Origin: Actinomycetota bacterium
GTDB taxonomy: Bacteria > Actinomycetota > Actinomycetes > S36-B12
NCBI GenBank assembly: GCA_947472655.1
Contig: CANJCG010000033.1
Location: 1 to 14,641 of the forward strand
DNA: 14,641 nucleotides
Direction: 5' to 3'
Of this stretch, positions 7,123-14,153 are shown in pieces; within the stretch, counting starts at the first letter, position 1, and every line of letters begins with the position of its first letter. A program made the translations under genes and the position numbers. Below the pieces are notes generated by a model, which was not told the DNA's origin, searched no databases, and saw nothing but the letters and a program-made list of their open reading frames with translations.

Positions 7123-8034
7123 ATGCTCGCAATAAATAGGCGCCATATCGGTGCTTTTGCCGTCTTGGCGACCGCGCTGTCGCTCACGCTTTCTGCATGC
7201 GGGGGCAGCGATTCAAGCTCCACTGATGCAGCTGCTACACCTACTGGTGGCTCTGACGCAGCAGTTGTGGCACTCGTGCCAGCAGCTATCGCTGCTGACG
7301 GGGTCATCACTTTCGGCACAGAACTGGGTTACCCACCCTTTGAATACACCGAAGCTGACGGCACCACGCTCACTGGTTTTGACATTGACTTGGCTACTGC
7401 AGCAGCAGGGCTGATGGGGCTCACCCCTGAGTTCAAAAACTCTTCCTTTGATTCGATCATTCCATCGGTCATCAGTAAGCGCTATGACGCCGGAATTTCA
7501 TCGTTCACAGTGAATGCTGAACGGCTGAAGCAAGTTGACTTCGCCTCCTACCTCAATTCAGGCGATGCTGGTGTCGTGCCAGTGGGCAATCCAAAGGGCA
7601 TTGCGTTGGACCTATCAATCTGTGGAACCAAGGTTGGCGTCCTTAAGGGCAGCACCCAAGAGACTGTCTCAGCGCCGCAGCTCAATGCAGCATGCAAGGA
7701 AGCGGGCAAGCCAGAAGCATCGATCACTGTGATCGCTGCATCCGATCAAATGCCTATCGCGCTTCAAAGCGGTCGCGTGGATGCTCTCATTTCTGACAGC
7801 GGTAACGCGGCTGATGTCGCTGAGAAGTCAAAAGGAAAGTTTGAAGTGCCGGCTGGCCCACTTCTTAATCCGGTAATTCTCGGCGCTCTTACTGCTAAGA
7901 GCAGCAATTTGGCTCCGGCCTTGCAGGCTGCCTTCCAGAAGTTGATCGACAACGGTACCTACCAGCAGATCGCTGACAAGTACAACCTGTCAACCAGTGT
8001 GATCACAACCTCGGAAGTGAATCCAAAGGTTTGA
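7123..8034 (+). CDS. ABC transporter substrate-binding lipoprotein, polar amino acid type
   Basis: A 303-residue extracytoplasmic solute-binding protein of family 3 (SBP_bac_3). A signal peptide (basic residues 6-8, hydrophobic core 10-23) ends in the lipobox LSAC with Cys26 as the lipidation site. A low-complexity Ser/Ala/Thr linker runs to about residue 58. The binding fold begins at VITFGTELGYPPFEY and includes GFDIDL (85-90) and FDSIIPSVISKRYDAGISS (109-127). Cys167 and Cys191 are spaced as in family members with a disulfide. The protein would deliver an amino acid or similar small polar compound to the permease encoded next. I start it at ATG 7123, where AAGGAGG is ideally spaced. The ATG at 7093 lies inside a hairpin and spoils the signal peptide. 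A terminator hairpin follows the stop codon. Confidence 0.92.
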   Translation: MLAINRRHIGAFAVLATALSLTLSACGGSDSSSTDAAATPTGGSDAAVVALVPAAIAADGVITFGTELGYPPFEYTEADGTTLTGFDIDLATAAAGLMGLTPEFKNSSFDSIIPSVISKRYDAGISSFTVNAERLKQVDFASYLNSGDAGVVPVGNPKGIALDLSICGTKVGVLKGSTQETVSAPQLNAACKEAGKPEASITVIAASDQMPIALQSGRVDALISDSGNAADVAEKSKGKFEVPAGPLLNPVILGALTAKSSNLAPALQAAFQKLIDNGTYQQIADKYNLSTSVITTSEVNPKV

Positions 8035-8042
8035 TTTGCAAT

Positions 8043-8083
8043 GATGGTGGGCGCCGTTTCGGTGGCGCCCACCATCGCTTTTT
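8043..8083 (+). terminator. Rho-independent terminator-like hairpin inside the ABC operon
   Basis: A perfect 13-bp stem, GATGGTGGGCGCC (8043-8055) with GGCGCCCACCATC (8064-8076), has an eight-base loop and is followed by GCTTTTT. It sits eight bases after the stop of the binding-protein gene and 36 bases before the permease start. Partial termination or 3'-end protection here would yield more binding protein than membrane components, a common plan in ABC operons. Confidence 0.9.
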
Positions 8084-8118
8084 CTCAGTACATCGCGAGC
8101 CACAGGTAGGAGCATGAA

Positions 8119-9075
8119 GTGACACAGCAGTTGCACCCTGAGTCGATCAAGGCCATACCTGTGCGCCACCGTGGACGATGGGTAGCCACGGGGGTCATCC
8201 TCGTGTTAGTTGCAATGTTCATCAACATGGCGGTGACGAACCCCAATTTTGAGTGGGATGTGATTGCCGAGAATCTGTTTAACAACATGATTCTCAGGGG
8301 TGTCTGGGCAACCATCTGGATCACTGTTGTCGCGATGGTTGCTGGCATCGGCTTGGGCGTACTTCTGTCAGTAATGCGGTTGTCACCAAATCCGCTGCTC
8401 TCCAATGTTGCCTACGGCTACATCTGGTTCTTCCGCGGCACACCTGTGCTTGTTCAATTAATCTTCTGGTTCAACCTGGCTGTCTTAGTACCAAATATTT
8501 CACTAGGAATTCCATTTGGACCAACATTTGTCTCTTGGGACACAAACTCCGTCATCACGCCTTTTGTAGCGGCCCTACTTGGGCTGGGCCTGAACGAGGC
8601 TGCTTACATGGCGGAAATTTCTCGGGCAGGCATCCAGTCAGTTGATGAAGGCCAAGTTGAAGCTTCGTCAGCCTTGGGTATGAGTCGCGCTCAAACAATG
8701 CGACGAATCGTGCTGCCCCAGGCGATGCGAGTCATTATTCCTCCGACAGGTAACGAAGTCATCAGCATGCTCAAGACCACTTCATTGGTTTCTGTCGTGG
8801 CTATGCCTGAACTGTTTTACAACACGCAGCAGATCTACGCGCGCACATACCAAACAATTCCGTTGCTCATCGTGGCGAGTATCTGGTACCTCATCTTGAC
8901 GTCAGTGCTCACTACCGGTCAGTTCTATATCGAGCGGCACTACGGGCGAGGCTCGAGCAACGTGAAACCTCCGACATTTTGGCAGCGGTTACGTCGCAAT
9001 ATTTTCCGTTTCCACTCCGAGCCGCCGACTCCGCCGTCTTCGACGCTTCTTGATGCCAATGGGGGAGTGCGATGA
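8119..9075 (+). CDS. ABC transporter permease, polar amino acid (HisM/GlnP) type
   Basis: A 318-residue inner-membrane permease of the His/Glu/Gln/Arg/opine three-TM family. Membrane segments lie at about 21-39, 61-87, 101-123, 147-163, 220-237 and 247-268. Family signatures include FFRGTPVLVQL (104-114), the EAA cytoplasmic coupling loop EAAYMAEISRAGIQSVDEGQ (160-179), and MLKTTSLVSVVAMPEL (217-232). It would form a dimer that docks with the ATPase encoded next. The start is the GTG at 8119, with AGGAG (8108-8112) six bases upstream. The nearby ATG at 8114 opens only a two-codon frame. The N-terminal helix before the conserved core and the proline-rich tail (about 300-310) are additions relative to minimal permeases. 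The gene overlaps the ATPase gene by four bases (ATGA), implying translational coupling. Confidence 0.93.
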   Translation: MTQQLHPESIKAIPVRHRGRWVATGVILVLVAMFINMAVTNPNFEWDVIAENLFNNMILRGVWATIWITVVAMVAGIGLGVLLSVMRLSPNPLLSNVAYGYIWFFRGTPVLVQLIFWFNLAVLVPNISLGIPFGPTFVSWDTNSVITPFVAALLGLGLNEAAYMAEISRAGIQSVDEGQVEASSALGMSRAQTMRRIVLPQAMRVIIPPTGNEVISMLKTTSLVSVVAMPELFYNTQQIYARTYQTIPLLIVASIWYLILTSVLTTGQFYIERHYGRGSSNVKPPTFWQRLRRNIFRFHSEPPTPPSSTLLDANGGVR

Positions 9076-9836
9076 ACGTGCCTATGGTGAAAAGTGAAGG
9101 TGTCCACAAGAGTTTCGGCTCCTTAGAGGTTCTCAAGGGCATTGATCTAGAAGTACAACGTGGCGAAGTCTTTTGCATCGTTGGTCCTTCCGGATCTGGA
9201 AAGTCCACATTTTTGCGCTGTATCAATCACCTTGAAAAGGTTGATAGTGGCCGACTCTCGGTTGATGGTGAACTCGTCGGATACCGCCAACACGGTGACA
9301 AACTCTATGAACTCAAAGATCGCGATGCATCAAAAAAGCGCCGCGAAATTGGTATGGTATTTCAGAGATTCAATCTTTTTCCGCACATGACCGTCATGCA
9401 AAACGTGATGGAAGCACCCGTTCGGGTTCGTAAAGAGCCGGTTGCCCAAGTGCGGGATCGCGCGATGAGACTCCTGGATCGAGTGGGACTGGTGGGGAAA
9501 GCAGACGCTTATCCACGTCAACTATCAGGTGGGCAGCAGCAGCGAGTTGCTATTGCACGCGCATTAGCGATGGAACCAAAACTCATGCTTTTTGATGAGC
9601 CCACGTCGGCTCTCGACCCTGAACTCGTGGGTGAAGTCCTAGACGTAATGCGTCAACTTGCCGTCGACGGCATGACCATGATCGTTGTCACTCACGAAAT
9701 GGGTTTTGCCCGTGAAGTCGGAGACAACCTCGTATTTATGGACGATGGCATCGTGGTTGAAACGGGTCGTCCACGTGATGTGTTGAGCAATCCCCAACAT
9801 GAACGTACGAAAGCCTTCCTATCCAAAGTGTTGTAA
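9072..9836 (+). CDS. ABC transporter ATP-binding protein, polar amino acid (GlnQ/HisP) type
   Basis: A 254-residue nucleotide-binding subunit with every expected motif: Walker A GPSGSGKST (38-46), Q-loop glutamine in VFQRFNLFPHMT (Gln98), ABC signature LSGGQQQR (151-158), Walker B LMLFDEP (171-177), D-loop SALD (179-182) and switch His208 in VTHEMGFA. The Q-loop sequence and the HEMGFAREV stretch are characteristic of GlnQ/HisP importer ATPases. It would power the permease encoded immediately upstream, whose stop codon overlaps its ATG. An insertion around 62-85 is somewhat longer than in the shortest GlnQ proteins but resembles HisP. The end of the gene carries one arm of a 12-bp inverted repeat. 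Confidence 0.95.
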   Translation: MNVPMVKSEGVHKSFGSLEVLKGIDLEVQRGEVFCIVGPSGSGKSTFLRCINHLEKVDSGRLSVDGELVGYRQHGDKLYELKDRDASKKRREIGMVFQRFNLFPHMTVMQNVMEAPVRVRKEPVAQVRDRAMRLLDRVGLVGKADAYPRQLSGGQQQRVAIARALAMEPKLMLFDEPTSALDPELVGEVLDVMRQLAVDGMTMIVVTHEMGFAREVGDNLVFMDDGIVVETGRPRDVLSNPQHERTKAFLSKVL

Positions 9837-9851
9837 GACAGGAAGGCTTTC
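9809..9851. terminator. Inverted repeat between convergent genes (probable bidirectional hairpin)
   Basis: GAAAGCCTTCCT (9809-9820, within the last codons of the ATPase gene) is perfectly complementary to AGGAAGGCTTTC (9840-9851), with a 19-base loop that includes the TAA stop. It lies between the ATPase gene and the convergent baeRF-like gene, where a shared terminator is expected. There is no long T-run on either side, so it is not a textbook intrinsic terminator. Confidence 0.5.
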
Positions 9852-9861
9852 TATTGCGCGA

Positions 9862-10305
9862 CTACGGCAACACGTCAAGTCGCTCAAAGAAGTCTCGACC
9901 GATCTGAACCAGCTGGGCGTCAGTGATCGAATCGATATCGCAACGGATCTCCCCCTGAATGCGGTGGGCGATGTCTTTGTGATGTTTCTCGAGGTAGCCA
10001 GCAAAGAGGTGACTGGCATTGGCTTTACCTTTGCCGTGACCCAATAAAACAATGTCTGTTGCAGCCGAAACCTCGCTGGCAAGGGCAGACCAATATTCTG
10101 GATCAGCCTTCAAGGAATACATCTCGACAGCGTCAACTTTTTTACTATGCAGCTTGTGAATCCCCCATGGGGTAGCTGCGGTAATTCGCTGGCCAGCCTC
10201 ATCCGTGACGTGCTCCAACTTCCAAATTCGGGATTCGAGAAAATCAACTGCCACCACCAAGGGAATAGCTCCGATTCCAGCGTGATGCATGTTTCTAGCG
10301 CGCAT
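9862..10305 (-). CDS. eRF1 domain 3-like / baeRF-related small protein
   Basis: A 147-residue soluble protein resembling the small bacterial proteins annotated as translational machinery or baeRF-like, which share the fold of domain 3 of eukaryotic and archaeal release factor eRF1. An N-terminal beta strand (IPLVVAVDFLESRIWKLE, 14-31) leads into the sheet. The core pattern IVLLGHGKGKANASHLFAGY (85-104) corresponds to the usual GPG-x-K-x-E segment. The C-terminus has ITDAQLVQIGRDFF (127-140), matching the TDGQLV-A-R-FF ending of relatives. The family has been linked to ribosomes or stress by analogy only, and this protein lacks the eRF1 domain that recognises stop codons. The start at ATG 10305 is supported by GGGAGGT upstream. 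It is transcribed away from the VOC-protein gene across a 157-bp gap. The assignment rests on remembered motifs. Confidence 0.7.
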   Translation of the reverse strand: MRARNMHHAGIGAIPLVVAVDFLESRIWKLEHVTDEAGQRITAATPWGIHKLHSKKVDAVEMYSLKADPEYWSALASEVSAATDIVLLGHGKGKANASHLFAGYLEKHHKDIAHRIQGEIRCDIDSITDAQLVQIGRDFFERLDVLP

Positions 10306-10462
10306 GGCGCACCTCCCGATGATTGGCGAACAATTCGCTCTTCAAGAATGTCCATATTTCAAAGAATTTCCTAGGGTCTTTAGCCCTATTACGTGGGTCT
10401 GGCCACGCTTGGTGCGGATAACGCCTAATCTTTGGTTCTGCGAAACTGACAGGAGCGCTTTC

Positions 10463-11362
10463 ATGACCCAGGCATCACCAGTCCCAACTGCACCAGTACA
10501 ACCAGGTCACTTTCACCGACTCGGACTGGCTGCCAGACCGGCGGATAACTATGCAACCTGGCTCTCTGAAGTTCTTGGCGCGGTGCGCATCGAATCGGGT
10601 ATGCGACAAGTGCAAGGCATCCCATTCGGCGGCGGGAGCAACGCTGCTGGTGTCTCCGAAGAATCGGGCGCGCGCTCAGAGATGATCTGGTTGGGCCACA
10701 CGCCCATTTGTATTTTTGCTGCTGTTGACGATGTTGGCCAGTTGGGCTCGTTCGTTGCCAAATATGGATCGGGATTGCACTCTGTGGCTTGGACTGTCCA
10801 AGACATCTGGAAAACCGATATTTTGCTGCGACGTAACGAAATCCGCATCACTGGCGTGGATCTTCCTGGTCGGCATTTCTTCATGCATCCAGCAGACACT
10901 GCAGGGTTGCTCATCGAGTTAACCGACACTGAATTCACACATGACCCTCGAGACAATCCCGGTATGGTCATGCCTGTTCGTGAAGACAGTGTCGTTAAGG
11001 GTGCCCAGTTGGGCTGGCTCACGATGTCTGTAGCGAATCCAGTGAAGGCAGCAGAAATTCTCAGCGCCGTCATTGAAACGTCAGAGGTCGTGGGGCTGCC
11101 CAGAAATGCAGGGGAAGAACTCATTGATGTACGTATTAATGATGTAGTCATCAGACTTCTGAAGCGCGATGCTGCCGACACTTCCCGCGATACGTTGCAT
11201 TCTTGGTGTATTTCCGTGCCTGATCTAGCAGACACATGTGTTCGTTTGGCGGCCGCGGGAATCCGCGTTCAGGAACAAACTGAGCTTTTGGCGGTCACTG
11301 ACCAAGAAGACACTTTGGGCATGCGGCTGCAGTGGGTGCAAGCTTCAGCTCTTGTCAGCTAG
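10463..11362 (+). CDS. VOC (glyoxalase/dioxygenase-fold) family protein, two halves
   Basis: A 299-residue protein with two vicinal-oxygen-chelate-like halves. The first half (about 14-160) contains likely metal ligands: His16 or His18 in PGHFHRLGLAA, His106 in GSGLHSVAWTV and Glu152 in GLLIELTDTEF. This is the usual order for glyoxalase-fold metalloenzymes such as lactoylglutathione lyases, epimerases and extradiol dioxygenases. The second half begins near 187 (LGWLTMSVANPVKAAEIL), ends in RLQWVQ, and seems to lack the full ligand set, so it may be structural. The reaction is unknown. I start it at ATG 10463, with AGGAG (10451-10455) at good spacing. The open frame extends to an ATG at 10289, but that extension lies antisense to the baeRF-like gene and its leader. 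Its TAG stop shares the CTAG tetranucleotide with the convergent aldolase gene. Confidence 0.75.
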   Translation: MTQASPVPTAPVQPGHFHRLGLAARPADNYATWLSEVLGAVRIESGMRQVQGIPFGGGSNAAGVSEESGARSEMIWLGHTPICIFAAVDDVGQLGSFVAKYGSGLHSVAWTVQDIWKTDILLRRNEIRITGVDLPGRHFFMHPADTAGLLIELTDTEFTHDPRDNPGMVMPVREDSVVKGAQLGWLTMSVANPVKAAEILSAVIETSEVVGLPRNAGEELIDVRINDVVIRLLKRDAADTSRDTLHSWCISVPDLADTCVRLAAAGIRVQEQTELLAVTDQEDTLGMRLQWVQASALVS

Positions 11363-12222
11363 GAGATCGAAGCAGAGTAGATGCTTTCGATCGAATGTGA
11401 GAGTAAGCGATTGAATTCTTCATCAGCTTGATCTACACGCAATCCTTCAGTCAGCGCCCTTGAGAAGCTTGCAATCATTCCGCGGTTGCGATGGAGGAGG
11501 GTACAGGCTTGTTGTCGGCTGTAGCCACCTGACAACGCTGCAACCCGGAGCACTCGCGGATGATCGATGAGTTCCCGATAAAAGTTGTCGATATTTGGCA
11601 GCGTAAGTTTTAGTACCACAGCAGATTCAGCATCGAGCATGTCCAGTTGTGCAGCTAAAGCATCTCGAAGAAGTTCCTCAGCATGCCCTTTTTCTGGGCT
11701 ATGAATTTCAATTTCTGGCTCAATGATCGGGATGAGTCCGGCTCTGGAAACTTGTGAAGCTGTCATGAATTGTTGTTCTACGACCTCATTGATGCCCACG
11801 ATATCGGCTTCGTGAATGAGGGAACGCATCTTGGTTCCAAAAATCCGATGATGCTTGGCATGGTCAAGCAAATCCACTAACTCAGGAATTGGTTTCATGA
11901 GTTGGACACCGTTGTTTTTATCGGTCAAACCGTTATCGATTTTTAGAAAGGGAACGACTTGCTTCTTTTGCCATAGGTAGTCAGCAGTAAATATTCCTTC
12001 GATTTGATCTTCCATTGTGCGCTTGAAAAGAATCGACGCCACGATTTGTGTGCCTGTGAAACTCGGACTTGTGGTGATTCGACTGCGCATCTGGTGCATG
12101 AGGTTGAACATCTCATTTTCATTGGTGTAGCTAGCTGGGTCGATTCCATACAGTTCCAATGCGTGAGGCGTACTGCCACCACTTTGGTCCAGGGCCGCAA
12201 TGAAGCCTGCTCCGTGGCGGAT
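11359..12222 (-). CDS. Class I fructose-bisphosphate aldolase (start codon unclear)
   Basis: Class I (Schiff-base) fructose-1,6-bisphosphate aldolase of the bacterial type found in staphylococci. It would interconvert fructose bisphosphate with dihydroxyacetone phosphate and glyceraldehyde 3-phosphate. The conserved blocks run in order: GFIAALDQSGGSTP, EMFNLMHQMRSRITTSPSF, GVQLMKPI, IFGTKMRS, IPIIEPE, VVLKLTLP with the probable Schiff-base lysine, LSGGYS and IASFSRAL. The first orthodox start is TTG 12159, but translation upstream in the same frame gives the essential GFIAALDQSGGSTP block (12207-12166), which contains an active-site aspartate. Between the in-frame stop at 12286-12288 and 12159 there is no ATG, GTG or TTG. 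I therefore set the end at ATC 12222 as a placeholder near the expected N-terminus; CTG 12261 is another option. A lost base in the sequence is possible. The gene is last in an operon with respiratory genes. Confidence 0.9.
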   Translation of the reverse strand: MRHGAGFIAALDQSGGSTPHALELYGIDPASYTNENEMFNLMHQMRSRITTSPSFTGTQIVASILFKRTMEDQIEGIFTADYLWQKKQVVPFLKIDNGLTDKNNGVQLMKPIPELVDLLDHAKHHRIFGTKMRSLIHEADIVGINEVVEQQFMTASQVSRAGLIPIIEPEIEIHSPEKGHAEELLRDALAAQLDMLDAESAVVLKLTLPNIDNFYRELIDHPRVLRVAALSGGYSRQQACTLLHRNRGMIASFSRALTEGLRVDQADEEFNRLLSHSIESIYSASIS

Positions 12223-12232
12223 CTCTGACTGT

Positions 12233-12673
12233 TTATGGCGAGGCGATGCTTGGGCCGCCAGGGGGTTCCCGGCGATGCAGATCTTCTACGTACTCGCGCC
12301 ATTCTTGAAGTTCCGGGTCAGTATCATCAATCTTTGGCTGCGCTTGCTCGATGAGGTGATCGACTTCTTTTACTTCGTCTTCAAGTTTTTGAAGATTCGC
12401 TTTCCACTTACTCGTAAAACCCTTGGTCACATTGCCTTCGGTGCGGTACCTGTGCCAAATCCAGACGCAGATGATTCCAATTAGTGGCCATTGGATGCTG
12501 TAGGCCCAAGCTCGACCGACGCCTTCAGCCGCCCGGCGCACTTCAATCACAGTAAAAGTTGTACACAAAGTTGTGGATATCACTAGGGGGATATCAAGTT
12601 GCCAAAAGTCCTTGCGCCTTTTAGCTTTTCTTTCTTCTGTCGTGAGCGGCTCTGGGGGTGTTTGCTCAGACAT
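12233..12673 (-). CDS. Small two-helix membrane protein of unknown function
   Basis: A 146-residue protein that I do not recognise by name. A charged, proline-containing N-terminus (to about residue 24) precedes two membrane helices at about 26-44 and 56-74. The second begins with RAWAYSIQWPLIGIICVWIW, a pattern seen in small conserved actinobacterial membrane proteins. After it comes a charged region with a likely coiled coil (about 89-115, KLEDEVKEVDHLIEQ) and a proline/serine tail. Two closely spaced helices with a cytoplasmic coiled coil would suit an accessory or assembly subunit. Its place directly behind CopD, with an eight-base overlap of the two reading frames (12666-12673), suggests co-translation and a possible role in oxidase biogenesis. 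That is inference from position only. Confidence 0.8.
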   Translation of the reverse strand: MSEQTPPEPLTTEERKAKRRKDFWQLDIPLVISTTLCTTFTVIEVRRAAEGVGRAWAYSIQWPLIGIICVWIWHRYRTEGNVTKGFTSKWKANLQKLEDEVKEVDHLIEQAQPKIDDTDPELQEWREYVEDLHRREPPGGPSIASP

Positions 12674-14153
12674 GGGAAGACTCTAAAGGGGTTGGCTCGT
12701 TCTTTGCCGCGGTGGCTTTTGATCCAGTGAAAATGAGAGCGCCGAATACGCATTCGGCTGCAATCACCGTGAGCACCATGAGCTGCCAACTAGTTGAGGC
12801 ATCTGACAGGGCCTCGCTCAAGATCAAAGCGATCGGAAAACCAATCATGACCAGGATGATCCCGGTGAGACGTCGAGGTCCGTTGATTGAGATGAACCAC
12901 AGCCATCCAGCCACAAGAAGCAGGAGGGAACTGATGAGCGTTCCTGCGTTGGCACCGAACAAGGAAACAGGGATCTCAAGGCCAGCTGTTTCCACGACCA
13001 TAACGAGCATGAGCATCGAAGGTATCTCTGGGTAGTTGCGCAGTAAGTTCGCGAGTCGAGCGGTGCGTGGGGTCGCAGGTTGAGTGCGGTGCTTAAGTGC
13101 AGTGTCGATGAGTGCGGGGATTAGGAGCGCGAGGGTAAGAATGGCAAGAGGGGTGAAGGTACTAAAATTCGTCGCAGGTGTCTCGAAGCCAAGGCGAGAC
13201 ATTGTGATGGATATCGCGATTGCCGTCGCCATCAGAAGGAATTCGGTTCCTGCGAAGCGGATAACGAGTGCACGAGATTGCCCTGACGTTTTCAAGGTTG
13301 GCAGAGCTTTAGTGCGCTGAATCCAGCCGAAGTAGATAAGCCAACCAAGCAAGGTTGCCTTCAGGAGGATGAATGATCCGTAGAGGGTGCTCACAAAAGC
13401 CGTAATCGAACTTTCGCGCAGCGATGCATTGAGTAGGCCGGTTTCGGCGAGCACGATGACGCACCACAGCGCCATCAGGCTAAATCGGGGGAGGAGCGCC
13501 GGGGCGATCGTTGCATCCATAAGGAGAAGAGCAACGACAACTGCGAGTCCGCCCACCCACAGCGATACCGCTGCGATGTGGATAGCCAAGCTGATCGTCA
13601 TAGACACATGCTCGCCAGTGAAGCCACCGTGACCCAAGAAGGCGGGTGCTCCACAAGCGATGACAACACAGCAGGTGCCAGCAACTTTCGTGACGAATGC
13701 AGGCATACGTTGTAGTAAGGCCAAGAAAACCCAAGCGATACCGACGGCAAGGAATTGGAAGGCGAATACACGCCCGACATAGGACGAGGCCAGAAACTGC
13801 CACCAGGTATTTGGGTTCAGTGCGTCAAAAATGGAGATGGCTTCTACGTCTGAGATTGTGAAAATGAGCAAGGCTGCAAGGGTGAGGAACCAGATCGTTG
13901 CCCAACCCCAAGCCCAATTCAGCACTCGACGTGAAGATCCAGGAATGAGGAAAGCGCCAACGACAAGAGCGCCCAAGGTGAACATGGATGCCAGATCGCG
14001 GGTGTAACGAAAGGCAGGCAAACTCCACGTGGTCATTGCTGGGGGAGTGGGCAAACCAGGGTACTGCTGAACAACAAGAAGCCCAGTAGCCAAAAACAGC
14101 ACCACCAAAACCAAGAGTCCCGACCAAAGCCGGGTCCCTATTCGCCAATTCAC
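12666..14153 (-). CDS. CopD-family copper resistance/transport membrane protein
   Basis: A 495-residue polytopic membrane protein with about twelve hydrophobic segments. The CopD-type core is seen around FLGHGGFTGEHVSMTIS (172-188) followed by IHIAAVSLWVGGLAVV (191-206). His175, His182 and His192 are candidate copper or heme-contact residues. CopD proteins move copper across or into the membrane. In many actinobacteria CopD is fused to the oxidase assembly factor CtaG. Here the C-terminal part (about 320-490) is more membrane helices without a recognisable CtaG histidine pattern, so this is a stand-alone CopD with an unassigned tail. The start is GTG 14153, whose GTGA overlaps the TGA stop of the upstream oxidase gene, so translation is probably coupled. 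Its position behind a cytochrome oxidase subunit fits copper supply to that enzyme. Confidence 0.8.
   Translation of the reverse strand: MNWRIGTRLWSGLLVLVVLFLATGLLVVQQYPGLPTPPAMTTWSLPAFRYTRDLASMFTLGALVVGAFLIPGSSRRVLNWAWGWATIWFLTLAALLIFTISDVEAISIFDALNPNTWWQFLASSYVGRVFAFQFLAVGIAWVFLALLQRMPAFVTKVAGTCCVVIACGAPAFLGHGGFTGEHVSMTISLAIHIAAVSLWVGGLAVVVALLLMDATIAPALLPRFSLMALWCVIVLAETGLLNASLRESSITAFVSTLYGSFILLKATLLGWLIYFGWIQRTKALPTLKTSGQSRALVIRFAGTEFLLMATAIAISITMSRLGFETPATNFSTFTPLAILTLALLIPALIDTALKHRTQPATPRTARLANLLRNYPEIPSMLMLVMVVETAGLEIPVSLFGANAGTLISSLLLLVAGWLWFISINGPRRLTGIILVMIGFPIALILSEALSDASTSWQLMVLTVIAAECVFGALIFTGSKATAAKNEPTPLESSHV

Noticed and set aside
8114..8122. A two-codon frame ATG AAG TGA overlapping the permease start
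   Set aside because: The ATG is only one base from the ribosome binding site, so it is unlikely to be used. The GTG at 8119 has proper spacing.
10549..11235. A 228-codon open frame on the minus strand across the VOC gene
   Set aside because: It is fully antisense to the VOC gene, whose sense frame has family motifs and a good ribosome binding site. Its composition (Ser, Thr, Met and Pro rich) is typical of an antisense shadow.
11381..11396. Palindromic TTCGATCGAA near the 3' end of the aldolase gene, considered as a terminator
   Set aside because: It is a short AT/GC-mixed palindrome with no loop and no T-run, and it lies inside coding sequence.
11943..12302. A 119-codon minus-strand frame with an ATG upstream of the aldolase, considered as the missing aldolase start
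   Set aside because: It is in a different frame from the aldolase and encodes an Arg/Trp-rich sequence unlike the family. It could join the aldolase only through a frameshift, for which there is no direct evidence.
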